A DNA stretch of 64,000 bases from Leucobacter sp. PH1c (GTDB taxonomy: Bacteria; Actinomycetota; Actinomycetes; Actinomycetales; Microbacteriaceae). How positions within the stretch are numbered: position 1 is the stretch's first letter; each line of letters opens with the position of its first letter. The stretch spans positions 1 through 64,000 of the forward strand of contig NZ_AYMV01000009.1 of the NCBI RefSeq assembly GCF_000633415.1, written 5' to 3'. The position numbers were made by a program, and so were the translations under genes. Positions 25,299 through 36,198 of this stretch are shown here, piece by piece. Under the pieces are notes generated by a model, which ran no database searches, had not been told where the DNA came from, and worked only from the letters and a program-made list of their open reading frames with translations.

Positions 25299-26593
25299 GG
25301 CCGGGCCGCGAGCATCCGCTCGAGCGCCACGCGCGAGTCCGCGGCGACCTCGTCGCTCACGGTGATGCGGTTCGGCGTCTCCCCGGCCACGAGCGCCTCC
25401 AGCGTCCAGGCGAGGTAGGCGGGGTGGATGCGGTACATCGTCGAGCACGGGCACACAACCGGGTCGAGGCAGAAGATCGTCAGGTCGGGGCGCTGCTGCT
25501 GCAGGCGGTTGACGAGGTTGATCTCTGTGCCCACCGCGATCACCGAGCCGGGCGCCGCCGCTTCGATCTCGAGGCGGATGTACTCCGTCGATCCCGCGCC
25601 GTCGGCCGCCTCGACGACCGCGGCGGGGCACTCGGGGTGCACGATCACGCGAACGCCGGGGAAGTCTGCGCGGGCCTGCTCGATCTGCCCCACGGTGAAG
25701 CGCTTGTGCACGGAGCAGAACCCGTTCCAGAGGATCACTCGGGCGTCGCGGAGCTGCTCCTCGGTGTTCCCGCCGAGCGCGAGGTGCGGGCGCCAGAGCG
25801 GCATCTGCTCCTCCGCGATCCCCATCGCCTTCGCGGTGTTGCGGCCGAGGTGCTGATCCGGGAAGAAGACGACGCGCTGCCCGCGCTCGAACGCCCATTC
25901 GAGCACCGTTCGGGCGTTCGAGGAGGTGCAGACGATGCCGCCATTGCGCCCGCAGAACGCCTTGATCGCAGCGGAGGAGTTCATGTAGGTGACCGGGATC
26001 ACGGGCTGCAGCCCGCCCGGTTCGGCGGGGCCGAGCGCCGCCGTGAGCTCGCGCCAGCAGTCCTCGACCTGCTCGATCGTCGCCATGTCGGCCATCGAGC
26101 AGCCCGCGGCGAGGTTCGGGAGGATCACAGCCTGCTCGGCGTCGGAGAGGATGTCCGCCGTTTCGGCCATGAAGTGCACGCCGCAGAACACGAATGCTTC
26201 GGCCTCCGGGTGCTGTTTCGCGGCCTGCGCGAGCATGAACGAGTCGCCGACGAAGTCCGCGTGCTCGACGATCTCATCACGCTGGTAGAAGTGCCCGAGG
26301 ATCCGCACGCGGTCGCCGAGGGTCTCCTTCGCCGCGCGGATGCGCGCCGTGAGCTCCTCATCGCTCGCCGCCGTGTACTCCGCGGGAAGCGGGCCCTGGC
26401 GCGGGGCGCTGCCCGGGATCTCGTCGGCCGCGGACGCGCCGGGACCGTAGCCGGGATCCTGGTCGATGGCCCAGGGGTCGCGCGCGAGACCGGTGTCGCA
26501 GCTCGAGACGCCGGTGGCGCGGAGGGCGATGGGGCGCCGGTGCGCGGATTCGCGCGTCGCTGCGTCCCGGATGAGTTCGTGCACGCTCGTCAT
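25295..26593 (-). CDS. nadA: Quinolinate synthase A
   Basis: NadA condenses iminoaspartate with dihydroxyacetone phosphate to quinolinate using a [4Fe-4S] cluster. The 432-residue protein has ILGHFYQRDEIVEHADFVGDS-type N-terminal motifs, the cluster ligand contexts AAGCSMADMA, HPECPAA and CPCSTMYRIHP, and FFPDQHLGRN. About 70 extra residues precede the core and include a Cys of unknown role. Its ATG overlaps the stop of the Nudix regulator gene by 4 bp, and its end overlaps nadB. Confidence 0.97.
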   Translation of the reverse strand: MTSVHELIRDAATRESAHRRPIALRATGVSSCDTGLARDPWAIDQDPGYGPGASAADEIPGSAPRQGPLPAEYTAASDEELTARIRAAKETLGDRVRILGHFYQRDEIVEHADFVGDSFMLAQAAKQHPEAEAFVFCGVHFMAETADILSDAEQAVILPNLAAGCSMADMATIEQVEDCWRELTAALGPAEPGGLQPVIPVTYMNSSAAIKAFCGRNGGIVCTSSNARTVLEWAFERGQRVVFFPDQHLGRNTAKAMGIAEEQMPLWRPHLALGGNTEEQLRDARVILWNGFCSVHKRFTVGQIEQARADFPGVRVIVHPECPAAVVEAADGAGSTEYIRLEIEAAAPGSVIAVGTEINLVNRLQQQRPDLTIFCLDPVVCPCSTMYRIHPAYLAWTLEALVAGETPNRITVSDEVAADSRVALERMLAARP

Positions 26594-27552
26594 GAGGAGC
26601 TCCTTGGATGAGAGGGGGTGAAGAGGGAGGGGCCGGAGGAGTCGGATCCGGCGCTCCCCGGATCGCTGAAGCGGTAGAGGCGGGCCGGGCGGTGCGCGCC
26701 GCCGGAGTCGAGCCGGCCCGTGTCGACGAGCCCGCCGCGGGCGAGTGCCTGGCGTCGGAAGTTCGCCGGGTCGACGGACTCGCCGAGCACGGCCTCCGTG
26801 ACGGTGCGGAGCTGGCTCAGGGTGAACTCGCTCCCGAGGAAGCGGTGCGCCACGGCGGCGTACTCGGTGCGGGCGCGCAGCCGGGCGAGCGCGTGGGCCA
26901 CGATCTCGGCGTGGTCGAAGGCGAGCGGCGGGAGCCGGTCCGCGGAGAACCAGCGCACATTACCGTCGGCAGGCCCGGTTGCGGCGAGCGACCCGCCCGG
27001 GGCGACCGCGGGCTCCGGGTCGTCCCAGCGCCGCGGGGCGGTCGCTTCGCCCGTGGCTGCCGCGGTGTCGCGATCGGCGTGGGGGCCGGGTGCTTCCGCA
27101 CGGGCGGGCGCGGCGAGCTCGCGCTCCCCGTACAGCGCCCAGTAGGCGATCGTCACGAGGCGCTGCGCCTCGGCCGAGCGCTCGACGCTGCCGAAGGAGT
27201 AGAGCTGCTCGAGCGATCCCGGGTCCCGGCGCACGGCCGCGCGGAGCGTGCGCAGCGCGGTGTCCGACAGCGTCTCGTCCCACTCCGTCGGCCCGCCCGG
27301 CAGCGCCCACTGGCCGAGGAACGGCTCGCGCGTGCGCCGCACGAGCGGCACCCAGATCGTCGTGCCGCGCGAGGCAGCGCGGGCGTTGCCAGGACCGCGC
27401 GGCGCCGTGGCATCGGGCGCCGGGCGCTCGGCCGCGGGGGCCTCCCCCCGCTCCGCGTCGGCCGGCGGCTCGAGCGCGAAGGCGACCACCGACACAGCGA
27501 CCGCGGGCGGCAGCGTGCGCCGCTCGCTCACGCTCGCGCTGCCGTAGGGCAT
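26590..27552 (-). CDS. NrtR-type Nudix transcriptional regulator of NAD synthesis
   Basis: A 320-residue protein with an N-terminal Nudix-like domain and a C-terminal winged helix ([15 protein letters not shown] then [16 protein letters not shown]). In the Nudix box the catalytic REUXEE is replaced ([21 protein letters not shown]), as in NrtR proteins that bind ADP-ribose-type ligands and repress NAD genes. It is the first gene of the NAD operon and overlaps nadA by 4 bp, so it probably represses its own operon. Low-complexity Ala/Pro/Glu insertions (about residues 35-60 and 150-200) are unusual. A candidate operator lies 46-68 bp upstream. Confidence 0.87.
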   Translation of the reverse strand: MPYGSASVSERRTLPPAVAVSVVAFALEPPADAERGEAPAAERPAPDATAPRGPGNARAASRGTTIWVPLVRRTREPFLGQWALPGGPTEWDETLSDTALRTLRAAVRRDPGSLEQLYSFGSVERSAEAQRLVTIAYWALYGERELAAPARAEAPGPHADRDTAAATGEATAPRRWDDPEPAVAPGGSLAATGPADGNVRWFSADRLPPLAFDHAEIVAHALARLRARTEYAAVAHRFLGSEFTLSQLRTVTEAVLGESVDPANFRRQALARGGLVDTGRLDSGGAHRPARLYRFSDPGSAGSDSSGPSLFTPSHPRSSS

Positions 27553-27597
27553 CCCGGCTCCACTCCGTCAGGGGCGCGGATCGGCTCCGCGCTCACA

Positions 27598-27620
27598 CTT
27601 AAAGTCACTATGACCATAAG
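27598..27620. promoter_or_regulatory. Candidate NrtR operator
   Basis: Inverted repeat cttaaagtc-actat-gaccataag (7 of 9 arm positions symmetrical) in a local AT-rich patch 46 bp upstream of the Nudix regulator start. Its position in front of the NAD operon suggests autoregulation. Confidence 0.5.
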
Positions 27621-27754
27621 TCAGCGTACGTCATATTCCCAGCAATGCGCGCCGCGCCGGGCACCGCGACGCGCCGAAGCGCGCGTGCGACGCGACTTCG
27701 CGCATCCCGCGCGTGGCGCGACTTCCGCGGAATCCCGGGCGACTCCCCAGGAAA

Positions 27755-27790
27755 TGCAGAAAAAAGACACGAGAGTGTCACGATTCTGCA
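27755..27790. promoter_or_regulatory. Two-part inverted repeat upstream of cspA
   Basis: Outer arms tgcagaa/ttctgca and inner arms gacac/gtgtc are separated by matching 4-nt segments (aaaa, acga), with a gaga loop. It could be a protein-binding site or an RNA stem with a symmetric internal loop. Confidence 0.5.
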
Positions 27791-27966
27791 ACGGCGCCAA
27801 TTGGTGGGATATGCTCAGCCGCAAGACCAGTAATGCCGAACGTTGGGATTCACCAGCAAGTTTTGTCCGTCGCAAACATGCGGCACAGCTACCAGTCTCC
27901 ACGTCGGCGCCGTCGCCGTGGCACCCCGGCCGCCTCTCGCGGCCAGCAACACAAAGGAAATACAGT
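27791..27966 (+). promoter_or_regulatory. Probable promoter and long leader of cspA
   Basis: This 176-bp stretch holds no supported gene and is AT-richer than its surroundings. A possible -10 (tatgct, 27810-27815) would give a leader of about 145 nt, as is usual for cold-shock mRNAs. An AAAGGAAA ribosome-binding site lies just before the start. A small arginine-rich frame (starting about 27880) overlaps the start of cspA and could be a leader peptide, but I cannot support it. The stretch 27621-27754 before this holds nothing I recognise. Confidence 0.4.
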
Positions 27967-30425
<2,459 letters not shown>

Positions 30426-30429
30426 GCGC

Positions 30430-30993
30430 TCAGCCCAGCAGCTCCCCCGCTGCGGCGAGCGCCTCGTCGAGTGCCGCAGCGAGCGAGGTGCGCCCGGCGC
30501 CGCGCTCGGCCCAGCGCCACACTGCACCGAGCGCTGCCGCGGCGGCACCCGCGCCCGCGATCTCGGCGCGGAGCGGATCACCGCCATCGCGCACGAGACG
30601 CTCCGCGATCGCGCCGGCCAGGCGGAGCTGCCGGTCGGCCCGCCCCGCGAACAGCTCGGCCTCGACGCCCATGGTGCGCGCATCGACGATCGCGAGCGCG
30701 AGCGTGCCGGGGGTCGGTGTCGTCGCGAGCGCTGAGAGCGCATCCGGGAGCGCGGTCTCGGGGTCGGCGACGCCGCCGAGCACGGTCGCGATGCGCTCGT
30801 CGAGCACGTACCAGAGGATGTCGGCCTTGCCGGCGAAGTAGTTGAAGAAGCTGGAGCGGCTCACTCCGGCACGGCGGGTGATCTCGGTGACCGCCGTCGA
30901 TTCGTAGCCCTGCTCGAGGAACAGCTCCGTCGCGGCGTCCGCGATCGTCTCGCGTGAGGAGGCGCGGGGGCGCCCGCGCGCGGGAGTCGTCAT
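30430..30993 (-). CDS. TetR-family transcriptional regulator
   Basis: A 187-residue regulator with an N-terminal helix-turn-helix (TIADAATELFLEQGYESTAV, then ITRRAGVSRSSFFNYFAGKADIL, about residues 15-60) and a ligand-binding helical C-terminus. It is divergent from the peptide-transport operon that starts at 31141, and a candidate operator lies at that operon's promoter. The ATG is 6 nt after TAGGCT. The stop lies 4 bp from the stop of the convergent ene-reductase gene. Confidence 0.92.
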   Translation of the reverse strand: MTTPARGRPRASSRETIADAATELFLEQGYESTAVTEITRRAGVSRSSFFNYFAGKADILWYVLDERIATVLGGVADPETALPDALSALATTPTPGTLALAIVDARTMGVEAELFAGRADRQLRLAGAIAERLVRDGGDPLRAEIAGAGAAAAALGAVWRWAERGAGRTSLAAALDEALAAAGELLG

Positions 30994-30999
30994 GGGCCC

Positions 31000-31005
31000 A
31001 GCCTA
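31000..31005 (-). promoter_or_regulatory. -10 box of the tetR gene
   Basis: TAGGCT on the minus strand, 6 nt before the ATG at 30993. Confidence 0.5.
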
Positions 31006-31093
31006 GCGGTGGACCGGCCACGGCCCCACGGGCGGCCCCCGCGGGCGGCGCCCGTTTTTCCCGCGCGCGTTCCGCGCGGCATGCGTCCTGAGC

Positions 31094-31126
31094 TAGACTG
31101 CTCGTTGTTGCACTCGATCTAACAAC
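31094..31126 (+). promoter_or_regulatory. Promoter and candidate TetR operator of the peptide-transport operon
   Basis: -10 TAGACT at 31094-31099, followed at 31104-31126 by the inverted repeat gttgtt-N11-aacaac covering the expected transcription start. An AGGGAG ribosome-binding site follows directly, about 9 nt before the ATG at 31141. Confidence 0.55.
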
Positions 31127-31140
31127 AGGGAGCCGCCAGC

Positions 31141-32808
31141 ATGGCACTGCACATCCCCCGGGCGTCGCACGCCCCGCGCGCACTCGGCCTCACCGGCCTC
31201 GCGATCCTCGCCACCGGCGCCGCGCTCGCGCTCAGCTCCTGCGCCGCCCCGGGCGGCGCCGCCGACGGCGGCACGCCGCAGGACGGCGGCACGCTCGTCT
31301 ACGCCACGGGCGACGCGGAGCCCACCTGCCTCGATCCGCACGTGGGCGGCAACTACCCCCAGGCACTCATCTCCACCCAGTACCTCGAGCCGCTCGTCGG
31401 CCGCACCGCGGACGGGGAGATCACCCCCTGGCTCGCGAGCGAGTGGAGCACGAGCGAGGACGGGCTCACCTGGGACTTCACGCTGCGCAGCGACGTGACG
31501 TTCACCGACGGCACCCCGCTCGACGCCGCGGCCGTCCGGGCGAACATCGAGCACCTGCAGGATCCCGAGACCCAGTCGTCCACGGGCTACCTCGCCGTCG
31601 AGAAGGTGCGCGAGGTCGAGGTGGTCGATGCCACGCACGCACGCTTCCATCTCTCCGCCCCCGATTCCGCGCTGCTCGAATCGCTCAGCCAGCAGTGGAC
31701 GGCGATCCAGTCGCCCGCGGGAATCGCCCGTGGCATGGAGGAGAACTGCCAGGCCCCGATCGGCACCGGCCCGTTCACCGTCGAGGCGTGGGCGCCGCAG
31801 CAGTCGGTGACGCTCGTGCGCAACGACGACTACGCGACGCCCGGCCCCGAGGCTGACCACGACGGCGCGGCGCACCTCGAGCAGATCGAGTGGCGCTTCA
31901 TCCCCGATGCGGCCACCCGCTACGCGGCGCTCGCCTCGGGCGAGGTCCAGATGATCGACAACCCGCTGCCGAACGACATCGTCGCGGCGAAGGACGCGGG
32001 GATCGCGCACATCGACGCCCCGCGCCCCGGCGCATCCAACCGGATCGAGCTGAACTCCGCGCAGGCGCCGTTCGACGATATCCGCGTGCGCGAGGCGTTC
32101 ATCCGCGCGGCCGATCCGAACCCCGGGATCGAGTCGCTGACGCGCGGGACCGCCGGGCGCTCGTACTCCGCCCTCGCGAGCACGGAGCCCGCGGCCGTGA
32201 GCGATCCCGAGCGGTTCGTCACGGACGCGGCGCAGGCCGCGAAGCTGCTCGACGAGGCCGGCTGGTCGCAGACCGATGCCGACGGGGTGCGCACGAAGGA
32301 CGGCGCGCGCCTCACCGTGCGCTTCCCCGTGAGCACGAACCAGTCGACGGCCGCCGAGCAGTCGCTCTTCGAGCAGATCCAGGCGAACACCGCCGCCGTC
32401 GGCTTCGACGTGCAGCTCGAGCCCGTCGATCTGAGCACCTGGTACGGCGCGCTCGGCGCGAACGAGTACGAGGCGGTGAGTGCCCCCTACACGAAGGTCG
32501 GCCCCGACGTGCTGCGCATCCTGTTCCACTCGGACGGCATCGTGCCGGCCCCCTCGGGCTACTTCGCGAACCACGCGCAGCTCTCCGATCCCGAGCTCGA
32601 CGCGCTCCTCGACAGCGCATCCGCGACGCTCGACGCCACCGAGCGCACGAAGCTCTACGTCGAGGCGCAGGAGCGCATCCTCGCGAGCTTCACGGTGCTG
32701 CCCCTCTACGACCAGCAGAACCACTTCCTCACGAAGGGCGTCACGGGCGTGACGACCCTCGGCACGGTCGCGACCCCGACGTTCATCAACGCGCAGCTCA
32801 CGGCGTAG
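31141..32808 (+). CDS. Peptide/nickel-type ABC transporter substrate-binding lipoprotein
   Basis: A 555-residue SBP_bac_5 (DppA/OppA family) protein. The signal peptide ends in the lipobox LALSSC (Cys about residue 36), so it is lipid-anchored outside the membrane. Typical segments are LDPHVGGNYPQ, LEPLVGRTADGEITPWLA, WDFTLRSDVTFTDGTPL and PNPGIESLT in the second lobe. It is the first gene of a five-function importer made of this protein, two permeases and a fused double ATPase. The ligand could be peptides, opines or metal chelates. Confidence 0.93.
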   Translation: MALHIPRASHAPRALGLTGLAILATGAALALSSCAAPGGAADGGTPQDGGTLVYATGDAEPTCLDPHVGGNYPQALISTQYLEPLVGRTADGEITPWLASEWSTSEDGLTWDFTLRSDVTFTDGTPLDAAAVRANIEHLQDPETQSSTGYLAVEKVREVEVVDATHARFHLSAPDSALLESLSQQWTAIQSPAGIARGMEENCQAPIGTGPFTVEAWAPQQSVTLVRNDDYATPGPEADHDGAAHLEQIEWRFIPDAATRYAALASGEVQMIDNPLPNDIVAAKDAGIAHIDAPRPGASNRIELNSAQAPFDDIRVREAFIRAADPNPGIESLTRGTAGRSYSALASTEPAAVSDPERFVTDAAQAAKLLDEAGWSQTDADGVRTKDGARLTVRFPVSTNQSTAAEQSLFEQIQANTAAVGFDVQLEPVDLSTWYGALGANEYEAVSAPYTKVGPDVLRILFHSDGIVPAPSGYFANHAQLSDPELDALLDSASATLDATERTKLYVEAQERILASFTVLPLYDQQNHFLTKGVTGVTTLGTVATPTFINAQLTA

Positions 32809-32810
32809 CG

Positions 32811-33812
32811 GTGACGGCTGGGGGCGACGGCACGGCGCGGGCGGGGCGACTCGCCCGCGCCGTGCTGCGGCGCCTGGGCTCCGCGGTGCTCGTCGTGCTC
32901 GTCACGTCGACGATCGTGTTCGCCGCGGTGCGCGCGAGCGGCGATCCGCTCGAGGCGATCCTCGGCGGGCCCGGTTCCCAGACGAGCGCGGAGGCCGTGG
33001 CGCGGGCGCGCGCCGACTACGGCCTCGACCAGCCGATCCTGCTGCAGTACCTCGGCCAGCTGTGGCGCACGCTCACCCTTCAATTCGGGGACTCGTACGC
33101 CCGCAAGCAGCCCGTCGCGGATCTCCTCGCCGCGAACGTGCCGCCCACGCTCCTCCTCGCCACCCTCGCGCTCGTGCTCGCCTGGGTGCTCGCGCTCGGG
33201 GGCGCGCTGATCGCCGCGACGGCGCGCGGGCGGCTCGGGCGGGCGGTGCGATCCGTGCTCACGGGGATCGAGACGGTGATCTCCGTGACGCCGCACTTCT
33301 TCCTCGGAGCTGTGCTCATCCTCGTCGGGGCGACCGCCCTCGGGATCTTCCCGGCGACCAGCTCGGGGGCCGCCCCCGCAGGGCTCGTGCTCCCCGTGCT
33401 CACCCTCGCGGCACCGATCGCGGGCTACCTCGCGCACGTGATGCACGGCTCGCTCGCCGAGGCCGACGCCGCACCGTTCGCCACCACCGCCCGGGCTCGC
33501 GGCGGATCCGAGGCGCGCGTGCTGCTCGTGCACACCCTCCGCCACGCGGCGCTCCCCGCGCTCGCACTCTCCGGCTGGGCCTACGGCTCCCTGCTCAGCG
33601 GCGCCGTGGTGGTCGAGGCGCTGTTCGCCCGCCCCGGCCTCGGCCGCCTCCTGCTCGAGGCGACGCTCGTGCGCGACGTGCCCGTGGTGATCGGCGGCGT
33701 CACGGTGATCGCGCTCCTCTACGTCGCCGTGATGCTGCTCATCGACCTCGTCGAGCCGCTCGTCGACCCGCGCCGCCGCGCCGCGCCCGCGCCGTCCGGA
33801 GCGCGCGCATGA
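32811..33812 (+). CDS. ABC transporter permease (DppB type)
   Basis: A 333-residue inner-membrane permease with six hydrophobic segments. The first follows a short basic N-terminus (residues 16-40). The region DYGLDQPILLQYLGQLWRT is typical of DppB, and the EAA-like loop ATTARARGGSEARVLLVHTL lies between helices four and five. GTG at 32811 is used because it is two bases after the substrate-binding-protein stop; the upstream frame is a shadow. It overlaps the next permease by 4 bp. Confidence 0.93.
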   Translation: MTAGGDGTARAGRLARAVLRRLGSAVLVVLVTSTIVFAAVRASGDPLEAILGGPGSQTSAEAVARARADYGLDQPILLQYLGQLWRTLTLQFGDSYARKQPVADLLAANVPPTLLLATLALVLAWVLALGGALIAATARGRLGRAVRSVLTGIETVISVTPHFFLGAVLILVGATALGIFPATSSGAAPAGLVLPVLTLAAPIAGYLAHVMHGSLAEADAAPFATTARARGGSEARVLLVHTLRHAALPALALSGWAYGSLLSGAVVVEALFARPGLGRLLLEATLVRDVPVVIGGVTVIALLYVAVMLLIDLVEPLVDPRRRAAPAPSGARA

Positions 33813-34618
33813 CCCGCCGCTTCCTCCGTGCGCCCGAGCTCACGAGCCTCGCGGTGCTCGCGCTCGCGCTGCTCGCCGTCTGCGCCCCGCAGCTCCTCGC
33901 GCCCGGCGACCCGCTCGCGATCCATCCGGCCGAGGCGTTCCAGCCGCCCTCGCTCGCGCACCCGTTCGGCACCGACGAGTCGGGACGCGACGTCGCGACG
34001 CGCGTCGTCCACGGCGCCGCGGCGTCGGTCGGGATCGGCCTCGCCGCGACGGGGATCGGCATCGGCGCGGGCGCGCTCCTCGGCTTCCTCGCGGGGCTCG
34101 GGCCGCGCATGCTCGACTCGGCGCTCAGCCGGCTCTTCGAGGTTCTATTCGCGCTCCCCACGCTCGTCATGGCCCTGCTCTTCATCGCCGTGCTCGGCAG
34201 CGGCCCGAACGCGGCGATCCTCGCGATCGGGATCGCGACCGTGCCCGGCTACGCCCGGCTGCTCCGCGCGCGGGTGCGCAGCGTGGCAGACAGCGGCTAC
34301 GTCGAGTGGGCGCGGCTCGACGGTGTGCCCCGCACCCGGGTCCTCGCCAGGCACATCGCGCCGAACACTCTGTGGCCGCTCGTGTCCGCCGCGACCCTCG
34401 GCGTCGGCCAGGCGATCGTGTGGGTCTCCGCCCTCGGTTTCCTCGGACTCGGCACCGAGCCGCCCGCCCCCGAGTGGGGGGCCATGCTGAACGCGGGCCG
34501 CGTCTACCTCACCACCGCCTGGTGGATGACGGTCGGGCCGGGCCTCGCAATCGTGGGCACCGCCGCGGCGCTCACCGTGATCGGGCGACGCCTCGCCCGC
34601 GGAACGGAGCTCGCATGA
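33809..34618 (+). CDS. ABC transporter permease (DppC type)
   Basis: A 269-residue permease with six membrane segments. The N-terminal HPFGTDESGRDVATRVVHG motif is diagnostic of DppC/OppC, and the EAA loop (YVEWARLDGVPRTRVLARHI) contacts the ATPase. It is shorter at the N-terminus than typical 290-320-residue members. The ATG overlaps the previous stop (ATGA), and its own stop overlaps the ATPase start. Confidence 0.93.
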   Translation: MTRRFLRAPELTSLAVLALALLAVCAPQLLAPGDPLAIHPAEAFQPPSLAHPFGTDESGRDVATRVVHGAAASVGIGLAATGIGIGAGALLGFLAGLGPRMLDSALSRLFEVLFALPTLVMALLFIAVLGSGPNAAILAIGIATVPGYARLLRARVRSVADSGYVEWARLDGVPRTRVLARHIAPNTLWPLVSAATLGVGQAIVWVSALGFLGLGTEPPAPEWGAMLNAGRVYLTTAWWMTVGPGLAIVGTAAALTVIGRRLARGTELA

Positions 34619-36183
34619 CCGCGCCGATCATCGAGGTCGCCGGCTTGAGCGTCATCGCCCCCGGCGGCGCGACCGTGCTCAGCGACCTCGCCCTGTCGGT
34701 CGGGGCGGGCGAGTGCCTCGCGGTCGTCGGCGCGTCCGGGGCGGGGAAGTCCGTGCTCGCCCGCACGCTCCTCGGGCTGACGCAGGAGAGCCGCGGCTGG
34801 CGCGTCGAGGCCGGCGGCCTCGCGATCGACGGGCGCGAGCTGCGCCGGGCGTCCCGGCGCCAGTGGCGCGGCGTGCGCGGCGGCACCGTCGGCCTCGTGC
34901 TCCAGGATGCGTTGCAGTCGCTCGACCCGCTCCGCACCGTCGAGGCGGAAGTGGGTGAGGCGCTCGCCATCCGCGGCGTGCGCGGGGCGCCCCGCCGAAC
35001 CGCAGTGCTCGCCGCGCTGGAGGCCGCCGGGCTCCCCGAGGCGGAGGCGCGGCTCGGCCAGCGCCCCGGCGCGCTCTCCGGAGGCATGCGCCAGCGGGTG
35101 CTGATCGCTTCCGCGCTCGCCGCGCAGCCGCCGCTCCTCATCGCCGATGAACCGACGACCGCACTCGACTCGGCGACCGCGGCACACGTGCTCGCGAGCC
35201 TCCGTGAGATCCGTGACCGGGGCACGGGCCTCATCCTGATCAGCCACGACCTCGGCGCCGTCGCCGCGGTGGCCGACCGCATCGCAGTGCTCGACGGCGG
35301 CCGGATCGTCGAGGAGGGGGCGAGCGACGAGCTGCTTTCAGCCCCCCGCACCGCGGCCGCCCGCGCGCTCGTCGCGTCGATCCCCCGCGGAGCGAAGCCC
35401 GGCCCCGCTCCGCGGCCGGGCCGGGAACTGCTCGCGCTCGACGCCGCGAGCCGCCTCTTCCCGGCCCCGGGCGGCGGCACGACGGGTCTCCGGGAGGCGT
35501 CGCTCCGCGTGCGCGCGGGCGAGGCGATCGGCGTGATCGGCGAGTCCGGCGCCGGGAAGACCACCCTCGCGCGGGTCCTCGCGGGGGCGGAGCGCCTCGA
35601 CTCCGGCAGCCTCACATCCGCGAGTCCGGCGCCGCGCGTGCGCCTCATCCCACAGGATCCGCTCGCCACCTTCGACCCGCGCTGGCGCGTCGCTCGCATC
35701 CTCGCGGCATCGGTGCGGCCGGGCGGGCGCGGTCCGGAGGAGTTGCTCGCGGCGGTGGGCCTCGATCCCGCGCTCCTCGACCGGCGCCCCGTCTCGCTCT
35801 CGGGAGGGCAGCGTCAGCGCGTGGCCATCGCCCGCGCACTCGCGGCGGCCCCCGACGTGCTCGTCTGCGACGAGCCCGTCTCGGCCCTCGACACGGTGAC
35901 CCAGGCGGGCATCCTGTCGCTCCTGCGCGGGCTGCAGGAGGACTCGGGCGTCGCCCTCGTCTTCGTCTCCCACGATCTCGCTGCGGTGCGCTCGATCGCC
36001 GATCGCACCCTCATCATGCGCGACGGCAGCATCGTCGAGGAGGGCCCGACCGAGCAGGTCTTCCGTTCACCGCAGCACGCGTTCACCCGCGAGCTGCTCG
36101 CCGCGCCCGGCGCAAGCGGGGCGCCCGGCGCAAGCGGGGCGCCCGGCGCGAGCGGGGCGCCCGGCGCGAGCGACCCCGCGTAG
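34615..36183 (+). CDS. Fused double ATPase of a peptide ABC transporter
   Basis: The 522-residue protein joins two ABC ATPase domains, equivalent to DppD and DppF. Domain one has Walker A GASGAGKSV, signature LSGGMRQR, and DEPTTALDS; domain two has GESGAGKTT, LSGGQRQR, and DEPVSALDT. The C-terminus is odd: the last 25 residues are repeats of Ala-Pro-Gly-Ala-Ser-Gly encoded by an 18-bp tandem repeat. It is the last gene of the operon. Confidence 0.93.
   Translation: MTAPIIEVAGLSVIAPGGATVLSDLALSVGAGECLAVVGASGAGKSVLARTLLGLTQESRGWRVEAGGLAIDGRELRRASRRQWRGVRGGTVGLVLQDALQSLDPLRTVEAEVGEALAIRGVRGAPRRTAVLAALEAAGLPEAEARLGQRPGALSGGMRQRVLIASALAAQPPLLIADEPTTALDSATAAHVLASLREIRDRGTGLILISHDLGAVAAVADRIAVLDGGRIVEEGASDELLSAPRTAAARALVASIPRGAKPGPAPRPGRELLALDAASRLFPAPGGGTTGLREASLRVRAGEAIGVIGESGAGKTTLARVLAGAERLDSGSLTSASPAPRVRLIPQDPLATFDPRWRVARILAASVRPGGRGPEELLAAVGLDPALLDRRPVSLSGGQRQRVAIARALAAAPDVLVCDEPVSALDTVTQAGILSLLRGLQEDSGVALVFVSHDLAAVRSIADRTLIMRDGSIVEEGPTEQVFRSPQHAFTRELLAAPGASGAPGASGAPGASGAPGASDPA
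36107..36180 (+). repeat. 18-bp tandem repeat at the 3' end of the double-ATPase gene
   Basis: About four copies of gcgcccggcgcaagcggg (last two with gag for caa-type changes) encode a collagen-like tail. Copy number may vary between strains. Confidence 0.75.
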
Positions 36184-36198
36184 CGCCCCGCGCCGCGC

